A stretch of DNA of 64,000 nt from Bacteroidaceae bacterium (GTDB lineage: Bacteria > Bacteroidota > Bacteroidia > Bacteroidales > Bacteroidaceae), in contig JAFXVZ010000001.1 in NCBI GenBank assembly GCA_017534535.1, positions 26,206 to 90,205 on the forward strand, written 5' to 3'. A model generated the notes under the pieces. It ran no database searches, was not told the DNA's origin, and saw nothing but the letters and a program-made list of their open reading frames with translations. The number at the start of each line of letters is the position of its first letter. Position 1 is the first letter of the stretch. A program made the translations under genes and the position numbers. Below, one piece after another: positions 1 to 7,545 of this stretch.

Positions 1-29
1 AGGAGACTGAATTGGATTTCTTTCTTCAT
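1..29 (-). CDS. Start of an unidentified gene cut by the window edge
   Basis: An ATG on the minus strand at 29 opens a frame reading MKKEIQFSL before the window ends. A TATCTTTG box at 75-68 with an upstream TTAG at 99-96 lies at a plausible distance. The gene is oriented like the PqqD-like gene at 158-427 but has its own promoter. Only nine residues are visible, so nothing can be said about its product. It may or may not belong functionally to the peptide operon upstream. Confidence 0.35.
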
Positions 30-67
30 ATTATCTTTAAATTTTACCTATTTATCTAAAATTACGG

Positions 68-99
68 CAAAGATACAACAATATTTTAAATCAGCCTAA
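68..99 (-). promoter_or_regulatory. Promoter for the gene at the window edge
   Basis: On the minus strand, TTAG (99-96), a 20-nt spacer and TATCTTTG (75-68) match the Bacteroidetes -33/-7 pattern. The surrounding ~47 bp closely resemble the promoter region at 10788-10834. Confidence 0.5.
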
Positions 100-157
100 C
101 AATTTGCTCATTTTTTTACAACTGAAATCAGACAGAACTAAAATCTGTCAATTATTG

Positions 158-427
158 CTATTCCACCACGCCAGCCTCCTGCCATTCGGAAACGATTCCC
201 TGCACATCGGCCAAAGCTTCTGCTGTCGTTACATCGTATTCCTCACTGAGTTTGCTTGCCAAAGAATCAAAGGTAAAATCTCCCATTTCGACAGCTTGTT
301 TCCACAACCACGCCGCCGTTTCATTGAGGCACAACAGACGTCCAAAGTCAATCGCCCCAAGGCCCTCACCCATAATTACCTGCTCGCCGCACACTTCTCG
401 CAGCACAAATCCTTTTTTCAGTTTCAT
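158..427 (-). CDS. PqqD-like peptide-binding protein (RRE fold)
   Basis: An 89-residue PqqD-type protein. The family has a winged-helix RiPP recognition element that binds the leader of a precursor peptide and hands it to a modifying enzyme. Visible hallmarks are the N-terminal strands (KKGFVLREVCGEQVI), an aromatic/Leu-rich LCLNETAAWLW segment, and the acidic helix LSEEYDVTTAEALADV followed by a terminal helix ending EWQEAGVVE. Length fits a stand-alone PqqD/B1 protein. Its start overlaps the stop of the S26-type protease gene by 4 bp (424-427), so the two are translationally coupled. It is the last visible gene of the operon that begins with the 45-residue peptide at 4086-4223. Assigning it to RiPP leader binding is an inference from family and context. 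Confidence 0.8.
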   Translation of the reverse strand: MKLKKGFVLREVCGEQVIMGEGLGAIDFGRLLCLNETAAWLWKQAVEMGDFTFDSLASKLSEEYDVTTAEALADVQGIVSEWQEAGVVE

Positions 428-855
428 AATCTTCTATAAATTGCTAATAAATATCTTCTTATCGGTTTCAACAGCCACCAGACCTTCGCCCCAAAACGCT
501 GCCATCTGCCATATAGGTAGCGGGTATGACCCTTGGCACTTACCACATGGGTAGCCAATGCCTTGACATCATTAAGCAGGCAACACTCTGTACCCAATAA
601 ATTACCATCGCCCATCAGTGTCACCTGATCTCCTTCGATGCGGATAATGCGGTGAATGACAAAACGACAGCCGTCAACCCAAGCCAGCACCACATCGCCA
701 ATCTTGGACTGTCCGGGCTTTTGCAGAATCACACTCTCCTTTCCACCAATAATGAAAGGCAACATACTGTTCCCCTTGACGGGCAGTGTAACACTGATGC
801 CTTCTTCAACCAGCCTAATAGCCTCTTGTATAATTATCTGATCGTTGTCAATCAT
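424..855 (-). CDS. S24/S26-family (signal-peptidase-like) protease
   Basis: A 143-residue protein with the Box B signature GNSMLPFI of S24/S26 peptidases, where Ser is the nucleophile. Then come a KIGDVVLAWVDGCRFVIHRII stretch and a DGN motif (MGDGNLLGTE). In place of the Lys of bacterial signal peptidase I there is a His in the VIHRI segment, as in SipW/archaeal/ER-type enzymes, so a Ser-His pair is likely. A basic amphipathic C-terminus replaces an obvious N-terminal membrane anchor. Proteins of this type are frequent in RiPP-like operons together with PqqD and nucleotidyltransferase genes. It may cleave the leader of the operon's peptide, but no substrate can be read from sequence. Confidence 0.78.
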   Translation of the reverse strand: MIDNDQIIIQEAIRLVEEGISVTLPVKGNSMLPFIIGGKESVILQKPGQSKIGDVVLAWVDGCRFVIHRIIRIEGDQVTLMGDGNLLGTECCLLNDVKALATHVVSAKGHTRYLYGRWQRFGAKVWWLLKPIRRYLLAIYRRL

Positions 856-864
856 ATCAATTAA

Positions 865-906
865 TCGTCAATTGTCAATTGTCAATTGTCAATTGTCAAT
901 CGTCAA
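865..906. repeat. Heptanucleotide tandem repeat (GTCAATT units)
   Basis: About six units of a 7-nt repeat lie between the protease and kinase genes. They run into the last codons and the stop of the HprK-like gene, so the repeat supplies its C-terminal LTIDN. Confidence 0.85.
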
Positions 907-1746
907 CCTACAAAGCCTTGCCGCATCCTCATTTGGTAAGCAATCCAAAAACCACATAGGCACATGCCCAGCCAACCAGTTCTCCGTCTGGTGCAATCCA
1001 TCCGCAATGCCCTTATCCCATCGTTTGCCACTGATGCTGAGTATCAACGACGCATACGCCTCGATGCCACTCATTCGTCTGATGCTATTATGGGGTGCCT
1101 GGTTCAACTGTACCATCCCACCGACAGGCATGGAAACATTCCGATAGCAGGGAGTCTTGCCACTCCAAGGTGACCCATAGACAATAGCCTCGCCCTGAGC
1201 TGAGATTCTCACCACAGGATTATCGTCGTTCACCAATTCCGTCCCTTCAATGTGCTGTAGCCAAAGCCTCGCATGGGTACTCTTACCCGTTCCGCTAACA
1301 CCCAAGAAAAGATAGCCCTTTCCTTGGCACGACACTACGGCAGCGTGAAACAAAGCCGTCTGCTGGTTAGCAGTGGCAAGCGCATAGAGTACCATCAAGG
1401 CATTATCAATGGCAAACTTCTCATCATAGCCAGTGGTAATCAACTCAGCGCTGCTATAGTCGGCAGCGCAGACCACCCACCCAGCCGTTTGCCCTATCAA
1501 ACCGAACTCAAACACAGGTCTTTTGTCAGGCGTATGGCCGCAAATTATTATCTGCCCTTCGTCTTCTTGCCTGATTTCCTCTTCATAGGCTGGTGCCTCA
1601 CCGCTACTAATGGTCAACTCAAACACCAAATTGTCAGTTGGCTCGCAGATGAAAGGTTCGTAGTTGCGCATCAGCTTCAGCAACTCCACTTGGGCACATA
1701 CGGCAAACACATGGTCTGCCACTCTAAAATATTTTGTTATCTTCAT
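889..1746 (-). CDS. HPr-kinase-like protein (peptide kinase candidate)
   Basis: A 285-residue protein with the P-loop GVSGTGKST at about residues 150-158. A downstream NDDNPVVR motif is typical of HPr kinase / PEP-carboxykinase-like folds, and a GSPWSGKTP segment resembles the HprK active-site region. There is no N-terminal domain like that of true HprK, and no HPr gene nearby. HprK homologues in lasso-peptide clusters (paeninodin type) phosphorylate the precursor's C-terminal serine. Here the gene sits between a nucleotidyltransferase (ATGA overlap, 1743-1746) and the protease, so a role in modifying the operon's small peptide or the fimbrillin-like lipoprotein is plausible but inferred. The last residues are encoded by the heptad repeat. 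Confidence 0.8.
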   Translation of the reverse strand: MKITKYFRVADHVFAVCAQVELLKLMRNYEPFICEPTDNLVFELTISSGEAPAYEEEIRQEDEGQIIICGHTPDKRPVFEFGLIGQTAGWVVCAADYSSAELITTGYDEKFAIDNALMVLYALATANQQTALFHAAVVSCQGKGYLFLGVSGTGKSTHARLWLQHIEGTELVNDDNPVVRISAQGEAIVYGSPWSGKTPCYRNVSMPVGGMVQLNQAPHNSIRRMSGIEAYASLILSISGKRWDKGIADGLHQTENWLAGHVPMWFLDCLPNEDAARLCRLTIDN

Positions 1747-2849
1747 CGTTTTAAATCAGATAATGAAAATGTTCTGTATTTAATTCGTTCTGGGATGGTA
1801 CGCGCCACCTGCTTCACATAATGCAGTTCCAAGCAGACAACCTCCCAGCAGTTGAAAGGTAGCAGTTGCAGATGCCTGAACTTGGTTTTTGAAACACGCT
1901 TCCAGGAATGAAAACCTGCCCGTTCAGCAAACCACCCAAAGTTACCGCCATCCATAACGTCCTGCAGCACCCTCTCGCCCCATTTGCTGTCTGGAGGACA
2001 GAGCATCAGCAGCTTGTCCAGATGCAGCACTTCCTGCAACACCCACATCAGCGCCCCAGCCATACGCTGTAAGCCAAAGGATTTCAGCAGACCACCCACC
2101 GTTTTCCGGTCATCGGCACTGGCATTGTTCAACAGCCAGTAGTAATCCACTATCTGCCTGATGCCTATGCCTTCCTCTAAGAAATGTCGCTGGATATGTG
2201 CCAATTGCATTACCAAAGCAAACCTACAGGTGGGTACATTAAATCCCTCTTCAACGGGGGTAAGAATTCCTATTTCAGTTCCCAGCCACTGTTGCAGACG
2301 GCGGTTGGTAAATGGGTTAAAGTTTCCCGAAGCCGGTTGGTAATGAACCTCCACCACCACGCCGTTCTCATCGGCAGGGAGCTGTATATGATAGTCATAT
2401 CTGTCCACATCCAAGTCCCCGGGGAAGGCCTTCAGGCAGAAATCCACCACACGCTGATAACCGCCCTCCACCCAGATGTCAATGTCGCCAGGCTGTCGCA
2501 GCAGCTTGTCGGGATAGAGTCGCGCATTGGCTTGGCCTTTCAGGATGGCAGTCTGGAAGCCAGCCTCTGCGAAGAGTCGTGTGAGCCTTGCCGCCTCGCT
2601 GTTCAGCAAAGCGTTCAGTCCACGGATGGCTTCCACCTCGCTTGCCCAGGGCAGTGCCACATCCATCGGCACCGGCTGTCTGGTTGCCTCGGCGAAGCAT
2701 ACGCCTAAAAGCGACTGGCGAGTGGCGGCATCATACAATTGCCGCCACTCGTCAGCTATAGGCTTCATCTTAAACTCTTCGATGCCCAATGCTGCCCGTA
2801 GCAGCGCAAACAACGTATTGTCAACTTGGGTCATATAAAACAACATCAA
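1743..2849 (-). CDS. Nucleotidyltransferase family protein (NTP_transf_5-like)
   Basis: A 368-residue protein of the large nucleotidyltransferase family often found in peptide-modification operons. The core is ILKGQANARLYP followed by RQPGDIDIWV, where the paired Asp of GDIDIWV are the expected metal ligands. A third acidic position sits in VVVEVHYQP. The C-terminal part is helical and basic. The start overlaps the stop of the lipoprotein gene (2846-2849) and the stop overlaps the kinase start, so expression is coupled. The family is known for transferring nucleotides to small molecules or proteins and co-occurs with HprK-like kinases in lasso-type clusters. The actual substrate here is unknown. 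Confidence 0.8.
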   Translation of the reverse strand: MMLFYMTQVDNTLFALLRAALGIEEFKMKPIADEWRQLYDAATRQSLLGVCFAEATRQPVPMDVALPWASEVEAIRGLNALLNSEAARLTRLFAEAGFQTAILKGQANARLYPDKLLRQPGDIDIWVEGGYQRVVDFCLKAFPGDLDVDRYDYHIQLPADENGVVVEVHYQPASGNFNPFTNRRLQQWLGTEIGILTPVEEGFNVPTCRFALVMQLAHIQRHFLEEGIGIRQIVDYYWLLNNASADDRKTVGGLLKSFGLQRMAGALMWVLQEVLHLDKLLMLCPPDSKWGERVLQDVMDGGNFGWFAERAGFHSWKRVSKTKFRHLQLLPFNCWEVVCLELHYVKQVARTIPERIKYRTFSLSDLKR

Positions 2850-4066
2850 AGACTTGTCTGACCACCGTAGCTTTTCCTACCGAAGGAGACAGGGGTCAAA
2901 GGCACATTACTGTTAAAATAATAAAAGTTACCTTTTACGACCGTCAAATCCGCACGTTCAAACTGATATTTTTTAGCACCTACCGTAGCCATAAGAGTAA
3001 GCGTTGAACTGCTGAACGCAGGCATAGCCACAAACAGCTCATCTGTTTCCGCTGACGGCTTTACCGTATAAGTATGGGTGCCATCGCTCACAATCAGTTC
3101 AGTAGCCTTGAGTGCCTGAGTAGGATCAGCGGCATCCACCAGTTTGAATAAGAAGATGACCTGTTGGTTCTCGAAATTAGCGTAAGTGGTGACGATATCA
3201 GTATCCTCTATACCATCCACGGTGACAGTAGCTGTTGCATAGTTGCATTTTTCTGCTATGTAATCAAGGGTTCCGTCCTGTCCCGAATACTTCGGCTCGA
3301 GGTACTTCAATGTAAGCGTAGCACCTACCGACGGTATCTTGTCAGCATCCACAACACCTGTAAACGTGGTGGTAGATGAACCATAGCTTTGAGGGGTAAG
3401 GGTTCCTATAGGAGTCTCACCGTCATATACTACCACCTGATCACCCTCTCCCCATGCGGCGTCAATGTTTTTATTGGTAACATCATACGAAAGTGCGCGT
3501 GTATTGGCAGCATCCCTAAAACCCGCATTAATGGTCAGGGTATAAGACGTAGGAGTATTAACCGGATAATCCGGCTCATCGAATATGTTTTCAAAAGGAT
3601 CTTGATTCACAGGCTCCACAGGAACAGTCGGCTCCACAGGAACGGTCGGTTCCTCTGGAACTGGTGTAACATCTGGCACATCCCCTACTCCTTCTTGTGG
3701 CTCAGGGTCAGCTGGTACCTCTGGCGTACCACTTGGCTGCTCCGAATCAACTGGTACCTCTGGATTGTCCGTTGGCAATTCAGGGTCAGTCGGGGTCTCA
3801 GCATCTACTACTGGTTGATTAGGGTCAGCTGGCGTTTCCGTTGTTTCCCCAGGCTGCCCTGGGTCAGCCGGGGTCTCGGTGGTTTCGTCTGTCTGTTCTG
3901 TAACAGCAGGCACGTCGGTAGCCTCCTTCTGACCGTTACTTGCAGATGTATCTGTCCTTACCGGAACAAGTATCTGGTCAGCCATATCATCTGCACAAGC
4001 ATTTAAGGATGCTCCTGCACAAAACAAGGCACATCCCATCAAAAAATAGTGGAATAATGTCTTCAT
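2846..4066 (-). CDS. Fimbrillin-like lipoprotein with proline-rich stalk
   Basis: A 406-residue exported protein. The signal peptide ends in a lipobox-like ASLNAC at about residue 24. Residues ~60-165 form a low-complexity stalk of repeated PADPxQP / PEVPxDPE units rich in Pro, Glu and Thr. The remainder is a beta-rich domain beginning SYTLTINAGF with a TRAL motif, like Bacteroidetes fimbrillin (Mfa-like) proteins and the three paralogues at 4370-8399; shared phrases include SGQDGTLDYIAEKCNYATATV and FENQQVI. It probably sits at the outer surface. It lies between the 45-residue peptide gene and the nucleotidyltransferase in one operon, an unusual place for a fimbrillin, and could be a target or a presenter of the modified peptide. 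Confidence 0.8.
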   Translation of the reverse strand: MKTLFHYFLMGCALFCAGASLNACADDMADQILVPVRTDTSASNGQKEATDVPAVTEQTDETTETPADPGQPGETTETPADPNQPVVDAETPTDPELPTDNPEVPVDSEQPSGTPEVPADPEPQEGVGDVPDVTPVPEEPTVPVEPTVPVEPVNQDPFENIFDEPDYPVNTPTSYTLTINAGFRDAANTRALSYDVTNKNIDAAWGEGDQVVVYDGETPIGTLTPQSYGSSTTTFTGVVDADKIPSVGATLTLKYLEPKYSGQDGTLDYIAEKCNYATATVTVDGIEDTDIVTTYANFENQQVIFLFKLVDAADPTQALKATELIVSDGTHTYTVKPSAETDELFVAMPAFSSSTLTLMATVGAKKYQFERADLTVVKGNFYYFNSNVPLTPVSFGRKSYGGQTSL

Positions 4067-4085
4067 TTCTTTATCCTCCTAATTA

Positions 4086-4223
4086 TTATAAACCATTACC
4101 AGAATAACCGGGCAATTGACCACCACCGGGGGTAGTACCATTCAGCAAGGCCTGGCGTTTCTGAACCAACTTAATCACCTTCATGGAAGGTCTCTCATAA
4201 TTTCTTTTTTTGTTCTTTTCCAT
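4086..4223 (-). CDS. 45-residue peptide with YxxP leader motif (RiPP precursor candidate)
   Basis: A short gene, 20 bp upstream of the lipoprotein gene and first in the operon. It has a basic N-terminus (MEKNKKRNYERPSMKVIKL), then QKRQALLNG, then a Gly/Pro-rich tail TTPGGGQLPGYSGNGL. The Y9-x-x-P12 motif followed by a hydrophobic xMxVIxL pattern is the leader signature recognised by PqqD/B1-type proteins in lasso-like systems, and a PqqD-like protein is encoded in the same operon. No Asp or Glu occurs after residue 10, so a classical lasso macrolactam ring cannot form. Similar short peptides near fimbrillin genes are, from memory, common and unassigned in Prevotella. Translation is supported by the well-placed promoter at 4274-4244. 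Confidence 0.72.
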   Translation of the reverse strand: MEKNKKRNYERPSMKVIKLVQKRQALLNGTTPGGGQLPGYSGNGL

Positions 4224-4243
4224 ACTCTAAAATATTATCACGA

Positions 4244-4274
4244 CAAAGATACAACTTTTTTTTATTTCTCACAA
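4244..4274 (-). promoter_or_regulatory. Promoter of the peptide / PqqD operon
   Basis: On the minus strand, TTGT (4274-4271), 19 nt, then TATCTTTG (4251-4244), about 20 nt before the ATG of the 45-residue peptide. No other good promoter was seen down to 428, so it probably drives all six genes. Confidence 0.65.
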
Positions 4275-4369
4275 CTATTCTCAGCTATTATTTGGTAATG
4301 ACATCGCAGTTGCCCCATTTGAGCACAATAACTTGCTATACATTACAACTTTCTTGCCCTGGACTCGCG

Positions 4370-5704
4370 TCAATTAGGATAGCTGCCGCTGATGGTATTC
4401 TCCTGCACGCTGACAGTGCCGCAAGTGCTGTCCTGGCCGCCACCAGGACCGATATCCCACGGGCTATTTGAATCACCTTCAGCTTGACCTGAGGCGGTGC
4501 CGTTGATGATGATGTCACCGCAGCCACCTTCATATCCGCTGCCGATGCCGGCTGCTAGACGGCTGCCCGAGGCGGTGATGGTGCCACCAGTGATACTAAT
4601 ACTGCCACAACTACCATTTTCTCCACTGCCGATGCCGGCACCTCCACTGAGACCCATGGCAGTGATGGTGCCACCGGTGATGCTGATATTGCCACAACTA
4701 CCATTTTTTCCGCTGCCGATGCCGGCTGCTAACCCGCCACCCGTGGCGGTCAGCGAGCCTGTGCCATTGATGGAGGCTTTGTACAGCGTGATGCTTGCGC
4801 CGTCTGCGACGGATATCTTGTACCTATTATCGGTTGCACCCATCAGCACATCACCGTCCTGGGCAACGTAATGGCCGGTAAGCTTTGAGAGATCCACCAG
4901 ATTGCCTTTCGCCATCTGCATGGTCAAGGTGTAGTACTTACCTCTTTCTATCGTGGCGTTTTCACGCACAAAGGTATAAATATCTGTACCATTAGTGGCT
5001 GTCATGGAAATGTCCTTTTCACTGAAGCTTGGGAGGGCAACGAAAACCTCGCCCGTGGAAGCTGTGGGCTGAATGGTGTATGTACGACCATTAGCTGCGA
5101 CTATCATCTCCGTGGCGCTGATGGCGATGCCTGCATCGTCATGCAGGGTAAACTTCACGATGGACTGTTGGTTCTCGAAGTCGGCTACCGTGGTGGTGAC
5201 ATCGGTGCCGTTGATATTCGTTACCTTGACGGATGCCGTGGCATAGTCGCAGTGGGCGGCGATGTAGTCGAGGGTTCCGTCCTGGGTGGCGTAATCTGGA
5301 GAGAGGAACTCCAGGGTCAGCTCGTCACCCACCTCCACACCGGACACCTCGCCTTTCAGTATGGCATGAGCCACATTGTCCTCCTGTGGCTTCAGCTCAC
5401 CCACTTTCGTGTCACCTTTAAATACATAGATGGTGTCCGTAGTCATCCAAACGGCATCCAGGCTTTCCTCAGCAGTGCCTTCGTCTGCCAGTATCAAAGC
5501 CTTGGTCGTCGCTTCGCCTTTGGTGGCATGCACGGTCAGGGTGTAGGTCTAGGAGGAGGTGGTGGTGGTAGTGGCAGCAGTACTGACTGCAGGCACTTCG
5601 TACTCAACCAATGTCTCGTTGGTGCACGCGGTGAATAGACCCAGTGTTATAACCAGCACCGTCAGGGCAGTAGCTGCCAGAATTGACTTCTTTCTCATTT
5701 CCAT
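4370..5704 (-). pseudogene. Fimbrillin-like lipoprotein, copy 1, interrupted by an amber codon
   Basis: Starting from ATG at 5704 (MEMRKKSIL...), the frame encodes the same lipoprotein signal peptide as copy 2 (LFTAC lipobox). Codon 52 (5551-5549) is TAG where copy 2 has CAG (Gln) in the Thr/Ser linker. After the stop the same frame is open to 4370 for another 393 codons: a fimbrillin-like domain (HATKGEATTKALIL onward), then Gly-rich repeats (GAGIGSGENGSCGSISITGG units). The single base difference suggests a recent nonsense mutation, a sequencing error or, less likely, readthrough. The intact remainder argues for recency. It is the promoter-distal member of three tandem paralogues. Confidence 0.8.
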
Positions 5705-5815
5705 TATCAAATCTATTTTTTTATTTAATTATTTTTTTGTTCTGTCCGTAAATATAATGTATGGATTTGGCAAGGTTTATCCGACTAAACATAAGTCGCA
5801 GCCCGGCATCACCTC
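5698..5815. repeat. Leader-region direct repeat, copy A
   Basis: The ~118 bp from the start codon of copy 1 upstream are nearly identical to 7427-7545. They end within a shared GCAGCCCGGCATCACCTCAT stretch, which marks one boundary of the tandem duplication. Confidence 0.85.
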
Positions 5816-5837
5816 ATGCCCGACCTTGGAAACCAGA

Positions 5838-7433
5838 TTAATTATTGTATCCAAATATTCTCATCCCGTCAATGTAACAATCATCCTGCACAACGACAGA
5901 TATGCATCCGCCACTCTCAGCCCTTGGGCCAATATCATAAGCTTCGCTGCCACCGGATACTATGCCATAGCCAATATCAGCGATAAAGATGTGGCCACAT
6001 AAACCACCAATGCCTGCTCCACCACTGCCACTACGTGCTTCGATATAGCCAACATTGATATAGATGTCACCACAGCCAGCCACGCTTCCGCTGCCGATGG
6101 CTGATCCACCATTACTACCATTAGCATAAATGAGAGAAGCAGTGACGCTGATATCACCACAACGACTATTTCTTCCGCCACCGATGCCCGCTCCACCATC
6201 GCCTCCATGTGCTTCGATATAGCAATAAAGATCATTGATATAGATGTCACCACAGCCAGCCCCACTTTCATATCCTCCGCCGATACCTGCTCCACCACTG
6301 CCACCATAGGCATAGATAGATCCTCTTCCGTTAATGGTGAGGATTGTGTTTTTGGGACCAGCCTGGATGCCAGGAGAACCATCGCTGCATGCATTCACCA
6401 CATTATCCCCGACAAGGGTGATGGTGGCATGACCCAGGCAGGTGATGCCAGCCCACGGGGTATCACCACTAATATTCTTGCCTGCATTGATGTACGCATC
6501 GCTCAGCGTGACAAACGCCCCATCTGCAATGGATATTTTAATGCTATTATCGATTTCACCAGTCAGTATATCACCGCTCTGAGCCACATAATCCTCAGAA
6601 AGCGTTGAGAGATCCACCACCTTGCCCACCACCTTGTCCATCTGCATGGTCAGGGCGTAGTACTTCCCATTTTCTAGGGTGGCGTTTTCACGAACAAAGG
6701 TATAGATGTCTGTACCATTGGTGGCTGTCACCTGAATGTCCTTTTCACTGAAACCTGGGAGGGCAACGAAAACCTCGTTCGTGTCAGCAGAGGGCTTAAT
6801 GGAACATACATGACCATCAGCTGAAACAAACATCTGCGTGATGCTGATGTCTGCATCTGGGTTGTCATTGTCCTGCAGGGTAAACTTCACGATGGACTGC
6901 TGGTTCTCAAAGGCGGCACCCGTGGTGGTGACTTCGGTGCCGTTAATTTCCAACACTCTGACGGATGACGTGGCGTAGTCGCAGTTGGTGGAGATGTAGT
7001 CGAGGGTTCCGTCCTGGGTGGCGTTTGTCGGAGAGAGGAACTTCAGGGTCAGCACGTCATTCAACGCCACATCAATCACCTTGCCTTTCAGTAAAGTCTG
7101 AGCCACATTGTCTTCCTGTGGCTTCAACAAACCCACATACGTATCACCTTTATATACACCAATGGTTTCCGTAGTCATCCAAACGGCATCCAAGCTTTCC
7201 TCAGCGGTGCCTTCGTTTGCCAGTATCAAAGCCTTGGTAGCCGCTTCGCCTTTGGTGGCATGCACGGTCAGGGTGTATGTCTGGGAGGAGGAGGTGGTAG
7301 TGGCAGCAGTACTGACTGCAGGCACTTCGTACTCAACCAATGTCTCGTCGGTGCACGCGGTGAATAGACCCAGTGCTATAACCAGCACCGTCAGGGCAGT
7401 AGCTGCCAGAATTGACTTCTTTCTCATTTCCAT
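5838..7433 (-). CDS. Fimbrillin-like lipoprotein with Gly-rich repeat domain, copy 2 (intact)
   Basis: About 531 residues from ATG 7433; a TTG two codons earlier is less likely. The signal peptide ends in a lipobox (LGLFTAC). Residues ~45-270 form a fimbrillin-like beta domain (TYTLTVHATKGEAATKALIL to YYALTMQM). The C-terminal half has repeating 25-30-residue units of the type GGxGGAGIGGG...CGDIYI, which suggests a beta-helix or stacked-sheet surface stalk with regularly placed Cys. It is the only full-length, uninterrupted copy of the three. It is probably exposed on the outer membrane; adhesion is a guess from the fimbrillin resemblance. Confidence 0.8.
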   Translation of the reverse strand: MEMRKKSILAATALTVLVIALGLFTACTDETLVEYEVPAVSTAATTTSSSQTYTLTVHATKGEAATKALILANEGTAEESLDAVWMTTETIGVYKGDTYVGLLKPQEDNVAQTLLKGKVIDVALNDVLTLKFLSPTNATQDGTLDYISTNCDYATSSVRVLEINGTEVTTTGAAFENQQSIVKFTLQDNDNPDADISITQMFVSADGHVCSIKPSADTNEVFVALPGFSEKDIQVTATNGTDIYTFVRENATLENGKYYALTMQMDKVVGKVVDLSTLSEDYVAQSGDILTGEIDNSIKISIADGAFVTLSDAYINAGKNISGDTPWAGITCLGHATITLVGDNVVNACSDGSPGIQAGPKNTILTINGRGSIYAYGGSGGAGIGGGYESGAGCGDIYINDLYCYIEAHGGDGGAGIGGGRNSRCGDISVTASLIYANGSNGGSAIGSGSVAGCGDIYINVGYIEARSGSGGAGIGGLCGHIFIADIGYGIVSGGSEAYDIGPRAESGGCISVVVQDDCYIDGMRIFGYNN

Positions 7434-7545
7434 TATCAAATCTATTTTTTTATTTAATTATTTTTTTGTTCTGTCCGTAAATATAATGTATGGCTTTGGC
7501 AAGGTTTATCCGACTGAACATAAGTCGCAGCCCGGCATCACCTCA
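7427..7545. repeat. Leader-region direct repeat, copy B
   Basis: Partner of 5698-5815, with only a few substitutions. Its distal part is translated as the aberrant C-terminus of copy 3, which supports duplication or deletion at this junction. Confidence 0.85.

Noticed and set aside
3389-4006. 205-residue plus-strand frame rich in Trp and Arg
   Set aside because: Antisense reading of the Pro-rich stalk of the fimbrillin-like lipoprotein; no start signals.
4086-4223. Classical lasso peptide precursor
   Set aside because: The YxxP leader fits, but the tail has no Asp/Glu for ring closure and no cyclase is visible; kept as a general RiPP-like candidate instead.
4497-4871. 124-residue plus-strand frame opposite lipoprotein copy 1
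   Set aside because: Pro/Leu-rich antisense shadow of the Gly-rich repeats.
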